A program made the position numbers and the translations under genes. Source: Pegea sp. RAD2-039 (Eukaryota > Chordata > Thaliacea > Salpida > Salpidae). Taken from it: a stretch of DNA of 64,000 nucleotides. The DNA lies in the NCBI GenBank assembly GCA_034620365.1, contig JAQGEQ010000299.1, positions 1,178,001 to 1,242,000 on the forward strand, read 5' to 3'. Positions within the stretch are counted from its first letter, which is position 1, and the number at the start of each line of letters is the position of its first letter. The notes under the pieces are model-generated. The model did no database searches and had not been told where the DNA came from. It saw only the letters and a list, made by a program, of their open reading frames with translations. Positions 46,549 to 59,500 of the stretch are shown piece after piece.

Positions 46549-49500
46549 ATGGGTAAAGTGAAAAAAGCTAGACAAAGAGCTGTTGTGAAAGAGGTTCATG
46601 GAACAAGTTTGGGTGATTCTATTGAACCAACAGTTTCTAGAAGTTCTAAAAAGACCAAAGACAGAAATCACCAGGTTTTTATATTTCATTTTATGTAATT
46701 TTATGAAATTATTTATATTCCAAAAGTATAAATTATTTAATAATACTTCTAGTTTTTTAAATCTGTTGTTAGTTTTTATTTATTAACACTTTATTTGTCT
46801 GCTACTCAGATTATATCTGAATAATAAAATTGGAATGATGCATTTATTCAAATGAAAGTTATTTGATGCTTATTTATTACAGGGAGAAACTTTATTAAAA
46901 AGTGAAAAGACAACGGGAAGAATTTTAAGTACAGCAAGAGAACAATTAGAAGAGTTAGAAGAAAACCAAACTCCTCAATCTACTAAAACTTCTAGAGATT
47001 TTAAGGTGAGTTTTTGTGTGTGATCTGTTCTGAGTAATAACTGATATGGGTCTGGTTAATAGAAAATGTTTTAAGTTTACTAAAAAAACTTTTTAACAAA
47101 TATAATTCATTTAAAGAAGATTTTATGATGTTTCCTTCAACTAGTTTTTTTGCTTATCTGACAAAGATTATTTTTAGTTTTCTGAAGCTGATGAAGATGT
47201 TGATCATGGGGAAGATGTTGACGGTTCTGATATGCTTGATAATCTTGAACTTTCTAATCTTGAGATCGACAATGTTGATATGGAATCTTTACACCAGTTC
47301 ATGAATCCCAATCCTGCAGCAAGAAAAACTATTGCTGATTTGATTATGGAAAAGATTGCTCGTGAGTTATCAATAAGAATACTGAAGTTGAAACTCTTTA
47401 AACAAACATTTATTAAAAGATCTACTACGATCAACTTATTAGAAAGTAGGTCTCTCTAGAAATATGTTTTTGAGTTTTTTTACTCATGTAAGTTATCTAA
47501 TTGAAAAATTACTATTAAAACATTTTCAAGGTTTTTTGAAAACTGTTAAAATTTAGAAAAGGTTTAACTAAAAGATGTTTCATTTTAATAATCTAAAAAT
47601 GTTGTTTAGAGAAAGAAGAAAATGTCAGTGAAATGAATCCGGATGATGGAAAAGACTTGCCAGAGTTATCACCTGCTTTAACTGAAGGTTACAATAATCT
47701 TGCTAAATTTCTACAAATATATAGATCCGGAAAAGTACCTAAACTCCTTAAGGTATTGCCTTCATTATTTTGGTAATAATACTGATTTTCTAACGAACAT
47801 TTCAATTTTTACAGTTTCTACCGCGGCTCCGAGATTATGAGAAGATATTAGGGATGTTGAACCCTGATTCTTGGACAGCAGCTTCAGTTTTACAGGTTTT
47901 TATTCTCTTCACTTCAAAAGTTGTGTTTTTTCTTTAAGCTCAATTAATCTTCGATTAAATACCAGGCAACCAAGTACTTCAGTTCTTTTACCAAAGAGCG
48001 AGCTCAGAAGTTCTACTATTACATTCTTTTACCTCGAGTTAGAGATGATATTGAATACTACAAACGACTCAATATTCATCTTTACATGGTGAGCTTTATT
48101 TGCAAGATTTTAGAAGCTTGTAACATGCAGCACCTTGTTTATAGTCGCTGAAAAAAGCTCTTTTTCAACCGGAGTCTTTTAACAAAGGAATCCTCTTCCC
48201 TCTTTGTGAGGAGGGCACATGTACTTTACGCGAAGCTGTCATCATCAGCAGTGTATTGGCCAAGTCCTCGTTTCCACAGCAACACGCCAGGTTCGATCTA
48301 ATCTTGTTTAGATTACATCTTCAAACTTGTGATGATTGCGTAGTGTTGCAATCTATGTTATTGCTGAGATGAAGAAGTATTATGGAGCTAATAGTATCTT
48401 CCTACGTGTCTTGATCATGAAGAAGTACACTCTTCCATTTCAAGTGATCGATGCTGTGGTGAGTCAACTTCTTCACTTTTGAAACCATCTTCTGCTTTAC
48501 TTGATCTTCATCACTTGATGTTCATCACTCGATCTTCATCACTTGATCTTCATCACTCGATCTTCATCACTCGATCTTCATCACTCGATCTTCATCACTT
48601 GATCTTCATCACTCGATCTTCATCATTTGATCTTCATCACTCGATCTTCATCACTCGATCTTCATCACTCGATCTTCATCACTCGATCTTCATCACTTGA
48701 TGTTCATCACTTGATCTTCATCACTCGATCTTCATCACTCGATCTTCATCACTCGATCTTCATCACTTGATCTTCATCACTCGATCTTCATCACTCGATC
48801 TTCATCACTTGATGTTCATCACTCGATTTTCATCACTTAATCTTCATCACTTGATCTTCATCACTTGATCTTCATAACTTAATTTTCATCACTTGATGTT
48901 CATCACTCGATCTTCATCACTTGATCTTCATAACTTGATTTTCATCACTTAATCTTCATCACTTGATGTTCATCACTTGATCTTCATCACTTGATCTTCA
49001 TCACTTGATGTTCATCACTCGATTTTCATCACTTAATCTTCATCACTTAATCTTCATCACTTGATCTTCATAACTTGATTTTCATCACTTAATCTTCATC
49101 ACTTGATGTTCATCACTTGATGTTCATCACTTGATCTTCATCACTCGATCTTCATCACTTGATCTTCATCACTCGATCTTCATCACTCGATCTTCATCAC
49201 TTGATGTTCATCACTCGATCTTCATCACTCGATCTTCATCACTCGATCTTCATCACTCGATCTTCATCACTTGATCTTCATCACTTGATCTTCATCACTT
49301 GATCTTCATCACTTGATCTTCATCACTTGATCTTCATCACTCGATCTTCATCACTTGATCTTCATCACTTGATGTTCATCACTCGATCTTCATCACTCGA
49401 TCTTCATCACTTGATCTTTCAGGTCACTCACTTCTTGTCGTTTATGAGGGACACCCGAAAGCTTCCTGTCTTGTGGCATTTGTGTCTGAAGTCTTTTGCT

Positions 49501-49860
49501 GAGATTTATGGGTATGTACATCAGTCTGATTCTTCTTTCACAATAATTGCAATAATTCTAATCTCCTGATTCTGAAGCTTCTTCAAATCTCAGCTAGAGT
49601 ACAAAAACATAGATACAACTTGTGTGATGATAAGTTTTATGATTGGTGGTTGAAGGTGCTTCTAGCAACTTCATCTACAGATACTACAAAAGACTGAAAT
49701 CAATTTCTCTCTCTGCAGCAAAGATTGCTCATCCGAACAACGTGAAAGACTCCTTGAACTCTTACGAACTCATAAACATGAAAAGATATCTTCGGATATT
49801 AGAAGAATACTTCAACAAACGGAATCGAGAGATGTTGAGATGCTTGAAGAGCAGCTGTAG
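46549..49860 (+). CDS. BYSL: Bystin (Enp1), 40S ribosome biogenesis factor
   Basis: Exons: 46549-46674, 46883-47005, 47178-47361, 47610-47752, 47815-47895, 47966-48088, 48145-48290, 48344-48458, 49423-49511, 49719-49860; all phases agree, 423 aa (human about 437). Nucleolar/cytoplasmic factor needed for 40S subunit maturation. The N-terminus is basic then acidic ([16 protein letters not shown]). The bystin domain starts at about 124 with [13 protein letters not shown] and ADLIMEKIA. Further family motifs: [89 protein letters not shown]. The C-terminus, [24 protein letters not shown] and SRDVEMLEE, aligns residue for residue with the vertebrate end, which confirms that the last intron joins 49511 directly to 49719. 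Intron 8 (48459-49422) is filled by a minisatellite. Confidence 0.97.
48495..49418. repeat. 14-bp minisatellite in bystin intron 8
   Basis: Roughly 65 tandem copies of TTCATCACTCGATC and close variants (TTGATC, TTGATG, TTAATC) in a very regular 14-bp register over about 920 bp. It starts about 35 bp after the donor and runs to within a few bases of the TTTCAG acceptor. Because 14 is not a multiple of 3, an open frame reads it as a 14-residue repeat (SSLDLHH...). That frame is a by-product, not a gene. Confidence 0.97.
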
Positions 49861-52800
49861 TTTCAATTTGTCTTTTTATTTTCATCTCAACATTTGAAAT
49901 AAACTTTTTGTTGAGATCTTGTTTGTGATCAAAATATTTGTCGTGGCATTTTTCAGCTGCTTGTCTGACAGTACACCAAAAACTCGACTGTGAATCTGAT
50001 AAGCTAAACATAAAATTGTATTAAAAAGAATTAGGGAATAGTAGTTCTAGGTCGCAGACATATATTTTATTGACTTTAGTTTACACAACCAACCAAATGA
50101 TCTGCTTGTTTTGTGAGCGATATTGTAGAAAAGTTCTCTGCAAAAGTTGGTTTTAGATTTTTGGTGGCCAAACGTTCAATCTTTCTTTACTAAATAGTTT
50201 TATGAATCAACACGACTGTACTTTCATCCTTTAGTTAGCCGGGAACTATTTGTTGTAACATGTCGATATTTATACAGCTTTATTTTTGTTAATATCTAAT
50301 ATTAAAAATAAATCAATTTTGCAAATTCATTAAAACCAAAATTAATATAAATTTTCAAAACTAATCAGAACTGAGTTTCAGCAGCACCTCCCTCTTAAAG
50401 ATCATATTTTAATTAATTTCATTCTTGAGACTTACAACTGGATTTTGCCGAAACATCGAGAGAAATAATTGTTTATTTTTTCTAAAGACTAAGATCATAT
50501 CTTCATTTTATCATCTGTCTTTCTTCATATATCAAAACATTTTAAATAAATTGTTAAGTACCTCTTATTTATGCAATATTTTTAATAACAGCAAATATAC
50601 TTAATGAAAAGTTGTGTAAGTCCTTATTAGTCTTCTAGTTTACTGATTGTAAATACTATTGGAGTAGAAGGTTTGAAAGAAACGCCAATATGGACTTTAC
50701 TGATATTGTTTTATAAGCTTTAAAGCTCTCAGCAGTTAGATGTCGCTGTTTTATATTAGTTGTATAAAGCATAAAAACTAGAAATTAATTTAAAAACGAA
50801 AATATGCAAAGAATTGTTTTATGTTTCCTAAATATAATTTTCAATAAATACAGATTACATCTTTAAATTATCTAAAATTTCAAAGGGTGTAATTAACAAG
50901 ATGAAAAAAAACTGATATAAATCTTCACGATATTTTGTAGGTTTTGTTTATTTCAAATAATTTGTAAAACGATCTTCAAGACGACTATATACGAGCTTAC
51001 TGAAGCGTGACGACAGAACATTTTTAACAACTCCAGCGTTTCGTAATTGGTGCAGTAACCATGGATACTAGCAACATTCAACTTTCTTTGCATTGGCATC
51101 GACTTTTGACGTTAAAGTTTTCTAAGCAGTCAATTTTTGAGATCTTGAAAACATCGAGTTGAAAATCGTTAAATTTTAGTTGGTGAAAATTATTAAGTCC
51201 TCAAAGCTACAAAAGGCTTGAAGAAAAGATGACTTCTTGACAGAAGTTTCTCGAATGATTGTGTCTTTATGTCGATACGCTTGAGCAAAGATTAAATTTT
51301 CAGTAGATGCTTCAGTCAGACAAAAAAAATCATTTCTTAGCTTGATAGCCTTTCAGTTAGGTGGATAGTCTTTATGTGAATGTACATAGCAGGGTAATGT
51401 TGTAAATGATTTCATTTCAAACAAATAGAACTTTTACTTTTTAAAGAATCTTAAAAAAGGTCGCTTTACGTTTTTGAAAGAAGTATTTTAGATAGCTTGT
51501 TCCAGAATGATTAAAATCAAATTTTGACTTCATTTATTTGAATATCTACTTTTTTAGAATTGAAAAAGTAAAATAATTTTAGAGAAAATACTTTAACCTT
51601 GTTTATGTCTATTAAGACTTCCACAAAATTATCTTCCTCCATTTTATATCAATATTTCAAAAGGTATAAATTTAAAAAGTTTTTTTTTATAAAACAGTTT
51701 AAAATGTCTCTAAGAAAATTATTATTTTTTTACATTGATTAAATCCTGTATAAAGCTGACTTATACCGTGTGACCCAAGGAAATATGCGGCCAGTTGTAG
51801 AAGCTTTTAGTGTAGAACATATCTCATAAAGTTGTCTTTGAGTAAATGTGTTATTGCATTGTAGACTTTAAAGTCGAGATAAGTAGAGATCAGCCAGATA
51901 TTAGGCTTTGAAATATCTTCCAACAATTAAGATATTTTTCTGTACGTGACTGATAAGGCAATTATTTTTGATAGCAAGCTAAGAAATTTTAAATTAGTAG
52001 AAAGTGATTTATGCTGTTTTTTTTTTGTACAAATAGTTTTTTGGGGAGTGACCAAATATTATCAAAGACTGGATATTCAAGCAAATATAAAGAGAATTAC
52101 AAAAAGTTTAAAGAAATAAGTATATATTAATAGATAAAAACTAAAATTTAGTGTTTTGCTTACAGCTTAGTTTAGATTATACTTTTTTACTTCTAATTTA
52201 CTTTAAATTCATTTTTGAAAATTGATTAATGCAAAGGTTTCAATTATTTTTAGTTAACTAGAAAATATTTGTACTTAAAGTGGGATTCTTTTAATTGTAT
52301 TTTTAAATTATATAATCTACTTCTAAAATGTTTTTTTTAAGAAATTGACATTTGATTTTCTGAAGTCTTTGAAAACCAAATTCAACTCAAGAATAAACTG
52401 ACTTTTTTCTATAATTTTCAAATTATGTGCAGATTAGAGATTATAACTAATTAATATAATTAATTATTTTATTATAACATAATTAATCATTATAACTTTG
52501 ATATAATATTTTCATTCAGTTTGATGACAATGACATAATTTCAGTTTGTAATTGACAAGAGAATCAGCAAATTATACTGCTAACTGAGATTTTACTCAAT
52601 TTTCAAATCTTTTGTAAGCTGTTACTAAAACAAGAATACTTTGAATGGTTGGATTAGAACATTGATTAGTAAATATTTATTGATTGACTGAGCAGACATA
52701 TTTTTGATATCTGTTATTTTAGTGATTTGAAAGAACATGTAATTACTGTTTTTTCCACCTTTTTATTGTCTGAGAAATTTGGATAAATAGTATTTTAAAG

Positions 52801-53511
52801 ATCAACGTCAGCTTAGTGATAGAAAATAACTCAAATAAACGCCTCTTTCGTCTTGTCGATCAGTTCAAAAAATGCATGATAAAATTTACAATAAAAGTAA
52901 CTTTTTAATGCTAGAAATTTCAAAAGTTTTTAATTCACATGAAAACTTGAAAGTATTTTTCATTTTCAATATTTTTGAGAATAAATGTTTAACTTTTCTG
53001 TTTTATTTTACAAAAATTACAATGTTTGTATTTATAATTCTGATATTATATTTCACTATCTGTTCACTAAGCATCTTTTATTGTTAGCTATAAAGATTAT
53101 ATTACAAATATATCTCCATAATTCTAACAAATAAATCTTTTTATTCAAACGTGTTTGAATGAGTTTAAATTTAAGCTATTTTTTATATTTACTCTTTTGA
53201 ATTCATTTCTCTGATATAGCATTTAAATCACCATATTTTCAGATGTAGACAATAATAGTAGTAGCCATTTTGGGGTCTTTTAAATAATTTTCAAATTATT
53301 TTATTTAGTAAAAAATATAACTGAATATAAAATATTCGTATTAAATAAATTTGATACAATTATTATTTTTGTTATTTAGTGTCAAATTTTGTCGAAGTTA
53401 AAGAAAACTCGATAAAAAAGTTTCAAACGAATTTTTTTTTGCAAAATGAATTGCTTTTTGGAAAGAAGTCAATTTTGATCAGAAGTTTCAAACAAACAAC
53501 CGAAATTAGCG
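49861..53511. other. Intergenic region, 3.65 kb
   Basis: Begins with the bystin 3' UTR (AAATAAAC at about 49898). A minus-strand frame at 49898-50011 has protein-like composition but no confirmed splice partners. A short plus-strand ATG frame lies at 51060-51161 in a good Kozak context. The remainder is AT-rich without recognisable content. Confidence 0.5.
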
Positions 53512-56500
53512 ATGAATAATATTTTGAAAATACTATTATACCGTCGACAGTGTGTTCTTGTTTCTATTTTCTTCCTATGTTTGGCTATCACAAGTGGTAC
53601 TCACTTTAGAGGAGGAACAGCCTGGTGGTCTCCGGTCCTCAATTCAACAGGAGGACATACTGGTGATGTAAGTAACAAGTGCTGCTTAATTTTTCATCAT
53701 ATTTAATTAACCTACACTTGTGTGCCGCTTCAATGTTCATCAGTAACTTAAAAATTTCTGTTTAGAAACTTAGTTTTTAAAGTTAGTGACAGTTGTGATT
53801 CATCCTAATATCTTTTTTACAAAATTAAATTGAAATGAGATCAAATTAAACTGAAGTAAGTTGTGTAGCACGAAACCTTAAAATCCATATAAGATATATA
53901 AGTATAAAAGATTAGAGCTTTTATTATTGTTAGTTGAAATCCGTTGCTTGTCCTAAAGCTTATTGCAATCGAACAGTTTTACAATTTTATGCTAAAAAAC
54001 ATTTATCATTGTTTTTGATGTCAAAATTTGTACTGGTGGCTAAGAACAACCTTTAAAGCTATAATTGAATTTATACCCAATGTAAGATTTGATTACTTGA
54101 AATTATTCAGTACAGTTTGTGTAAGTTAAACAAATGGTTTCTTTTCTGGGATAATCAACAAGTGTATTTAGAATATAGCACATACTTTCGGTTTTGGTTT
54201 AAAGTTTTTAATAATAAATTATCAGTTTAACAAGTTTTTTTTCTTACAAAAGCACAATTAGTTTCAAATCAACTGCTCTCTAAATGTTCATAGTTGTTTG
54301 GTTTATTTAATAACCATATTCTATATAAATTTTACCAAGTTACAAAATTAAATTATTTATAATAATAATAATAATACTAATAAATAATAATTATAATACT
54401 ATTAAACAACTTGGCATAGAAATTAGAATAGGGTTGCCAATAGCTTAATTATTTAATCTAACAAATTCAAATAACAATAATTAAAAGCACAATTAAGTAT
54501 TAATTATAAAACCCTAACTAAAAAATGTTGCTATTTTATTGTAAAAAGTAAAATTACAGTTTTGATTTTAATAATTTTGAAATGACTTTTAAATTTAATA
54601 AGTAACTTCTGAGAAAAATATATTATTTTGAGGTTAATATTCGAAATGAGAAAAAGTAAAAGGTTTATTTATTATTAGAAAGTTTGATTCTAAACTTGAT
54701 TCTAGTTTATTAAATGTTTGAGTTATTTTAATTCAAATTAAAAAGATTCAGATGAATTCTTCAATATAAAATTTGCCCAGAAAACAAAAGATGCCTAAGA
54801 ACTAATTACAGTTGTTATATAATAGAAAGTAAAAATTTAAAAATATAATCACTTCATCGGATTTAATCTAATCAAAGTGAAATTAAAAAAGCAGCTTGAA
54901 GTAAATTATTTTTTTTATTATAATTTAGAATAATGAATTTTAAGTTGCTAGACCTAATGTTAGTTTCTGGTGCCATATCTAAAACCTTTTATTATAAATT
55001 TAATTGAATGAATAAAAACAGATAAATCTGTTGATTTATTAAAAGATAAAAACGTGAAAAGTGCTCAACTTTTAACAACTGTTTTTAAAGTCGCTTATAA
55101 TTGGCAAATATCTAACTGAAAACGATGTTTTTTTTTGGTTTTATTTAAGAGCTTGAAGCTTATGAATAAACTTTGTCGTAAATAATTTCTAAAAATTCTT
55201 GTGCTGGGTCCTAAGAAGTAAGAATGGCAAACCACTTTAAATTATTGTCAAATTACTTTAAGGTGTATGCAGGAAATTTTCTAAATGGCAAATTTTACAA
55301 CTGTTTTATGATATCTATTTAATAAGATTCATTATCGCTAAAATATTTGAAATAATTTTGATTACTGAAAGTTTTCCACAAAATATAGAAATTTAGGCGA
55401 GGCGTAACTTGGAGAATTCTTTTAATAATAATCGTGGTTCAAACTGAAAGTAATTTACAGAAAGTGTGATTTAGAAACTTTTTGAAAACTAACATTGTTT
55501 CAAAACTCTTTGTTTGTATAAAAAAATCTAACTCTGTAAATATAATCATGATTGCTAAAAATAGTTTGTCAATCTCTTAAAAAAAATACAATAGCAATGA
55601 TACAAGTATAATATTTAAAGTATCAAATATACTTATAGGAAAGCAAAAAATCTATTAAAAAACTGCAAAGAAACCTTGAAAATAATTGGAAAATTAATAC
55701 AATTTTATACTTATTAAATATAAATTTGTATAATAAGATTGAATATTCTATGGTTTCGCAAATATAATCTAAACCAAATTTTATAATTGAACATTTAGCG
55801 CTTCATCTATTGTTATTGCAAATTTATTTCATTTCTAAAGCTTACTTGATCACATAAGATCAGTTTGAAAATTTTGTTTTTAAATCTAAAACATTAGATG
55901 CTAATTGAAATACTTGCATGCAATAAAATAAACAAATTAACCGGCAAATTTCTTCATTTTTTTCTTCAAAATTGTTGTTTTATTCAAGCAAACAATACAA
56001 TCAGTAATTGGCGCTTAGCTTAAAAACACGTGATTAACTCTTTCAGCAATTCTATTACACCATTTATATATCTATAAGTCAACACATGTTATTCAAACAA
56101 GTTTTTTCTTCAAATTAATTGTTAGGATTTGTTGTAAAAACAACGGATTTAGTAGAAAAACTTTTTCTGTTGTTTAGTTTATGAAAGTTTTGGAATAACG
56201 TTTATACTAAAATGTGTTTGAGAATTTATTTTGTTTATTTTCTTATTTTTGTGGTCACTTATTTAAACTCATGATTTGATCTTAAGAAGCAGTAGACCTT
56301 GAAGTATTTATATAAAATATTTATGTTATTTTACGAACGCAATACTTTTTTGTGGCTTCTACTAATTCTGAAATATAGAAGGCGTGATGTTTGTACGTAT
56401 TTTACAGATAAAGCACTGCTTTTCAACTCAACTTGAAAAGATTATCAGAAAATCAGAAAATTAAATAAAAAAATTGACTTGTTTTAACTGAAAATAGAAA

Positions 56501-59500
56501 AACAATCTAATTATCATTTTAGATAATAGTCTTTGTAAAGTTAGGATTTAAATTAAGTAGTTGATACCATACTTATCACGTTCTCAAAGTTTTATTATGT
56601 CCTGAAACCATATACTTTTATTACCAATCATTTAAAGCATTTAAGTTAACATGCTATCAGTAAAAAGTATTTGATAATTGTTTTAAACATTTATCTTATT
56701 TATGTTTTGCAACACAAAATATCCTTTGTGTTTGTATGAAAACATCAAATGAAGTAATTTTGATTAAGTTATCTTACAGATAATAAATCTTCTTGGCTAT
56801 ACTCACAGAGTGCTGATAAAATATCTTATTTCGAAACTATCTTCACTAATCAGAGATCTGAACTACTTTTTTATAATTTTAACTATTTATAAATTAAAAT
56901 AGTTCAAAAAAATTTCGAATAAAATTTATTTTAATTTCAAAAAAACCTTTAGACAGAATTATACAAAACCACATGTGATATTTCTAACAATAAACGAGTC
57001 ATTAGAACGGATTTATTGGGATTTAATCTTTAGTAAACTAGAAAATCAATTTGTGTCTAGAATTTAAATAGAATAATTAAGCTGTGCCTACCTTGCCTTG
57101 CAATTATAAGATTTGAACATAATTTTCAATAAACTTTTTGAAGAACTATATTACTCATGTAACCAATAAGAGTTTCTTTTTTCGGTTGAAGCGTCATTTA
57201 GATGATTGAATTTTGACTCATACTTTACTATGTACCAAAGTCTCGTTCCACATCAAAATTAAACCTAATTAATGAAAATCTCAAGAATTTGATACATGTG
57301 AAAAGTGATTTAAATTTTTTTTCATGTTTTTCAGTTTCGCATCGAATATTATCTTGGGTGGAGATATTCTTTTGATGACTTTCAATGTGAAAATGATATT
57401 TCTGAAAGAAGTCTTATTGATTTAAGCGGGACGTGGGACTCTGATATCGGAGAGCTTGGAAACGCTTACATTGTATGCAACGAATATGATCCAGTCTCTG
57501 ATTGGATGATTGGTTACAACGAAATAGTTGTTAACTCAACAAATTTAACTGACAGCTTACATGTATGGTGAGTATTGCCATGATTTTTTAACTTGAACTC
57601 ATTTCATTTAAATATTAAGCTTCAAACTTGTCACTTATATATTGGCAAATATTTTGAGAACTTTTAAAGTTGATACATGCAAGTTGAAAAAACTCCTTGA
57701 ACTTGTTATAATCAGTATGAATAGCAAAGTCAAGCAGTGCGTGGGACCTGTTACGCATGAATGTGTTTCAATCCGTAAAAAATACTGAATTCTTTCCAGC
57801 AAGTATTCAAATCGCCGTCTTCATATTTGTTTATAATATTTTGATTAGTTAAAAACAATTGAAGTTTAAGTAAATCTTGTTATAAAAACTCTAAATAACT
57901 ATTGACAGGGAATATCTTCTTAACAATATATTTCCTTTTATTAGGATATGATTATATCTATTCAGAAAATTGAAGAAAGTTCAGATAAAGTTGTTTTTTA
58001 AAAATCTTTTAAAAGATGTTAAAAGAATTTAGCCAAAAATATTCTTTGATTTCTTTATTTATTCTTCTTCAAATTTTCATTGAAAAACTTTAACTTTTTG
58101 AAACTAATTTTAAGTGTAATTAAAACTTGAACAAATACTTGGTTTGTTTCAAAAACTTCATATAGTTTCTGCATTTATAAACTACAATAAATGTAAAATG
58201 TAAAAGACAAAAACTCATATTTTTCGGTGGTTTAAAGTCAACTAAATGGTTAGCCTTAGAATAATAAAGCTTATATAAATAAAAGCACAAAAAGAAAGTT
58301 TGAACAAAACATATTTGAAATTAAAAAAATACTTGGAAATAATTACGGTGGTGACGTAGTTACAGAGAGATTACAACGTTTTTCGAAATAATTATTGTTC
58401 TTGAAGAAGAAGAAAATAATTTGACAACTACTAATCGACTGTTTGTAAGAAATCTTATACAAATAATTTGTTAAATGTTATAATCATGTTAAGAAAGGTT
58501 TTCATTGATCGAAAACAAAGATTTATTTTGTTTGCGTTATGCATAGAAGAATTGGGATTATAGATAGTTAAAACATTTGAAGTTAGCAATGTATTATCAT
58601 TTAACACTTTGTAAAACATAGTTTGCTATTATTCAAGTGTTTGTCTAGTTTTAACCACGTTGTTTAACGAGTGTAAAAAGATGTTAGCCATTTTAATATC
58701 ATTTTTATACATTGTTTACAAGACTTCATCAAGCACTTTAGACTTTTATTCTAAAGATAAAGATCAATAATAAAACGCTGCATTTTTGATCTTTAGAATT
58801 ATTTGGATATTCGAAAATGATTTAAATAAAATTGTTGCAAAATATTAAAGCAAAAAAAAATTCTTAAAATTCCGACGAATTTGTTTAACGATTAAAAAGA
58901 AGATGGCATGAAGAAAAACGGCCATTTAAGTAATCCAACACAATTTAATCTTTATAAATATATCTTTGGTAGGTTAAACTCAGTTATTTGACATTTTCAT
59001 GCGAGCTATTTTTACATTTGATGATAATAGGGCAAAATATAAAAAAAATTGTAAATATATCAAATAAGACTTTAATGGAGTTATTGAGTTAATCTGAATA
59101 AATTGAATCAAAATTCTTATTCAGCTAATCATAAAAATCTTTCTCAGGATCCTTACTGTACGTTCAGTATAAGATCATTACCTTTCGACTCCTTTATCTA
59201 GGTTTATATTCACGAAAAACAATTTTGACGAATTGAAAAGAATGACTATTTGATGATTATTCGGATTATTTGCATTTTGCATTAGATTTAAACAAAACTA
59301 GAAATTTTTTTAGTATTTAGAATTTAGTCTTCAAAATAAAGAACTAGCAAACTGAAAACATCAGATTACAGAAGCTCTCAATTCTCTATGAAGCATCCCC
59401 CTAGACGCTCCTAAAACTCTCCAAGTGAAAGAGTAAGGAGCTTATTTCTAAATGTAGTTGATATTTTAGATAATATTCAATGGTAAGTTTAAGTTTTGAA

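Noticed and set aside
48479..49569. Open frames with SSLDLHH-type repeats in bystin intron 8
   Set aside because: They are translations of the 14-bp minisatellite, lie in a well-defined intron, and lack ATG starts where they open.
49580..49640. Extra exon of bystin between 49511 and 49719
   Set aside because: Adding it would introduce a stop in phase. Direct joining of 49511 to 49719 gives a gap-free match to the conserved bystin C-terminus.
51050..51085. RFX X-box promoter motif
   Set aside because: Half-sites GTAACC and AGCAAC are present but separated by 9 bp, outside the 0-3 bp of the known motif.
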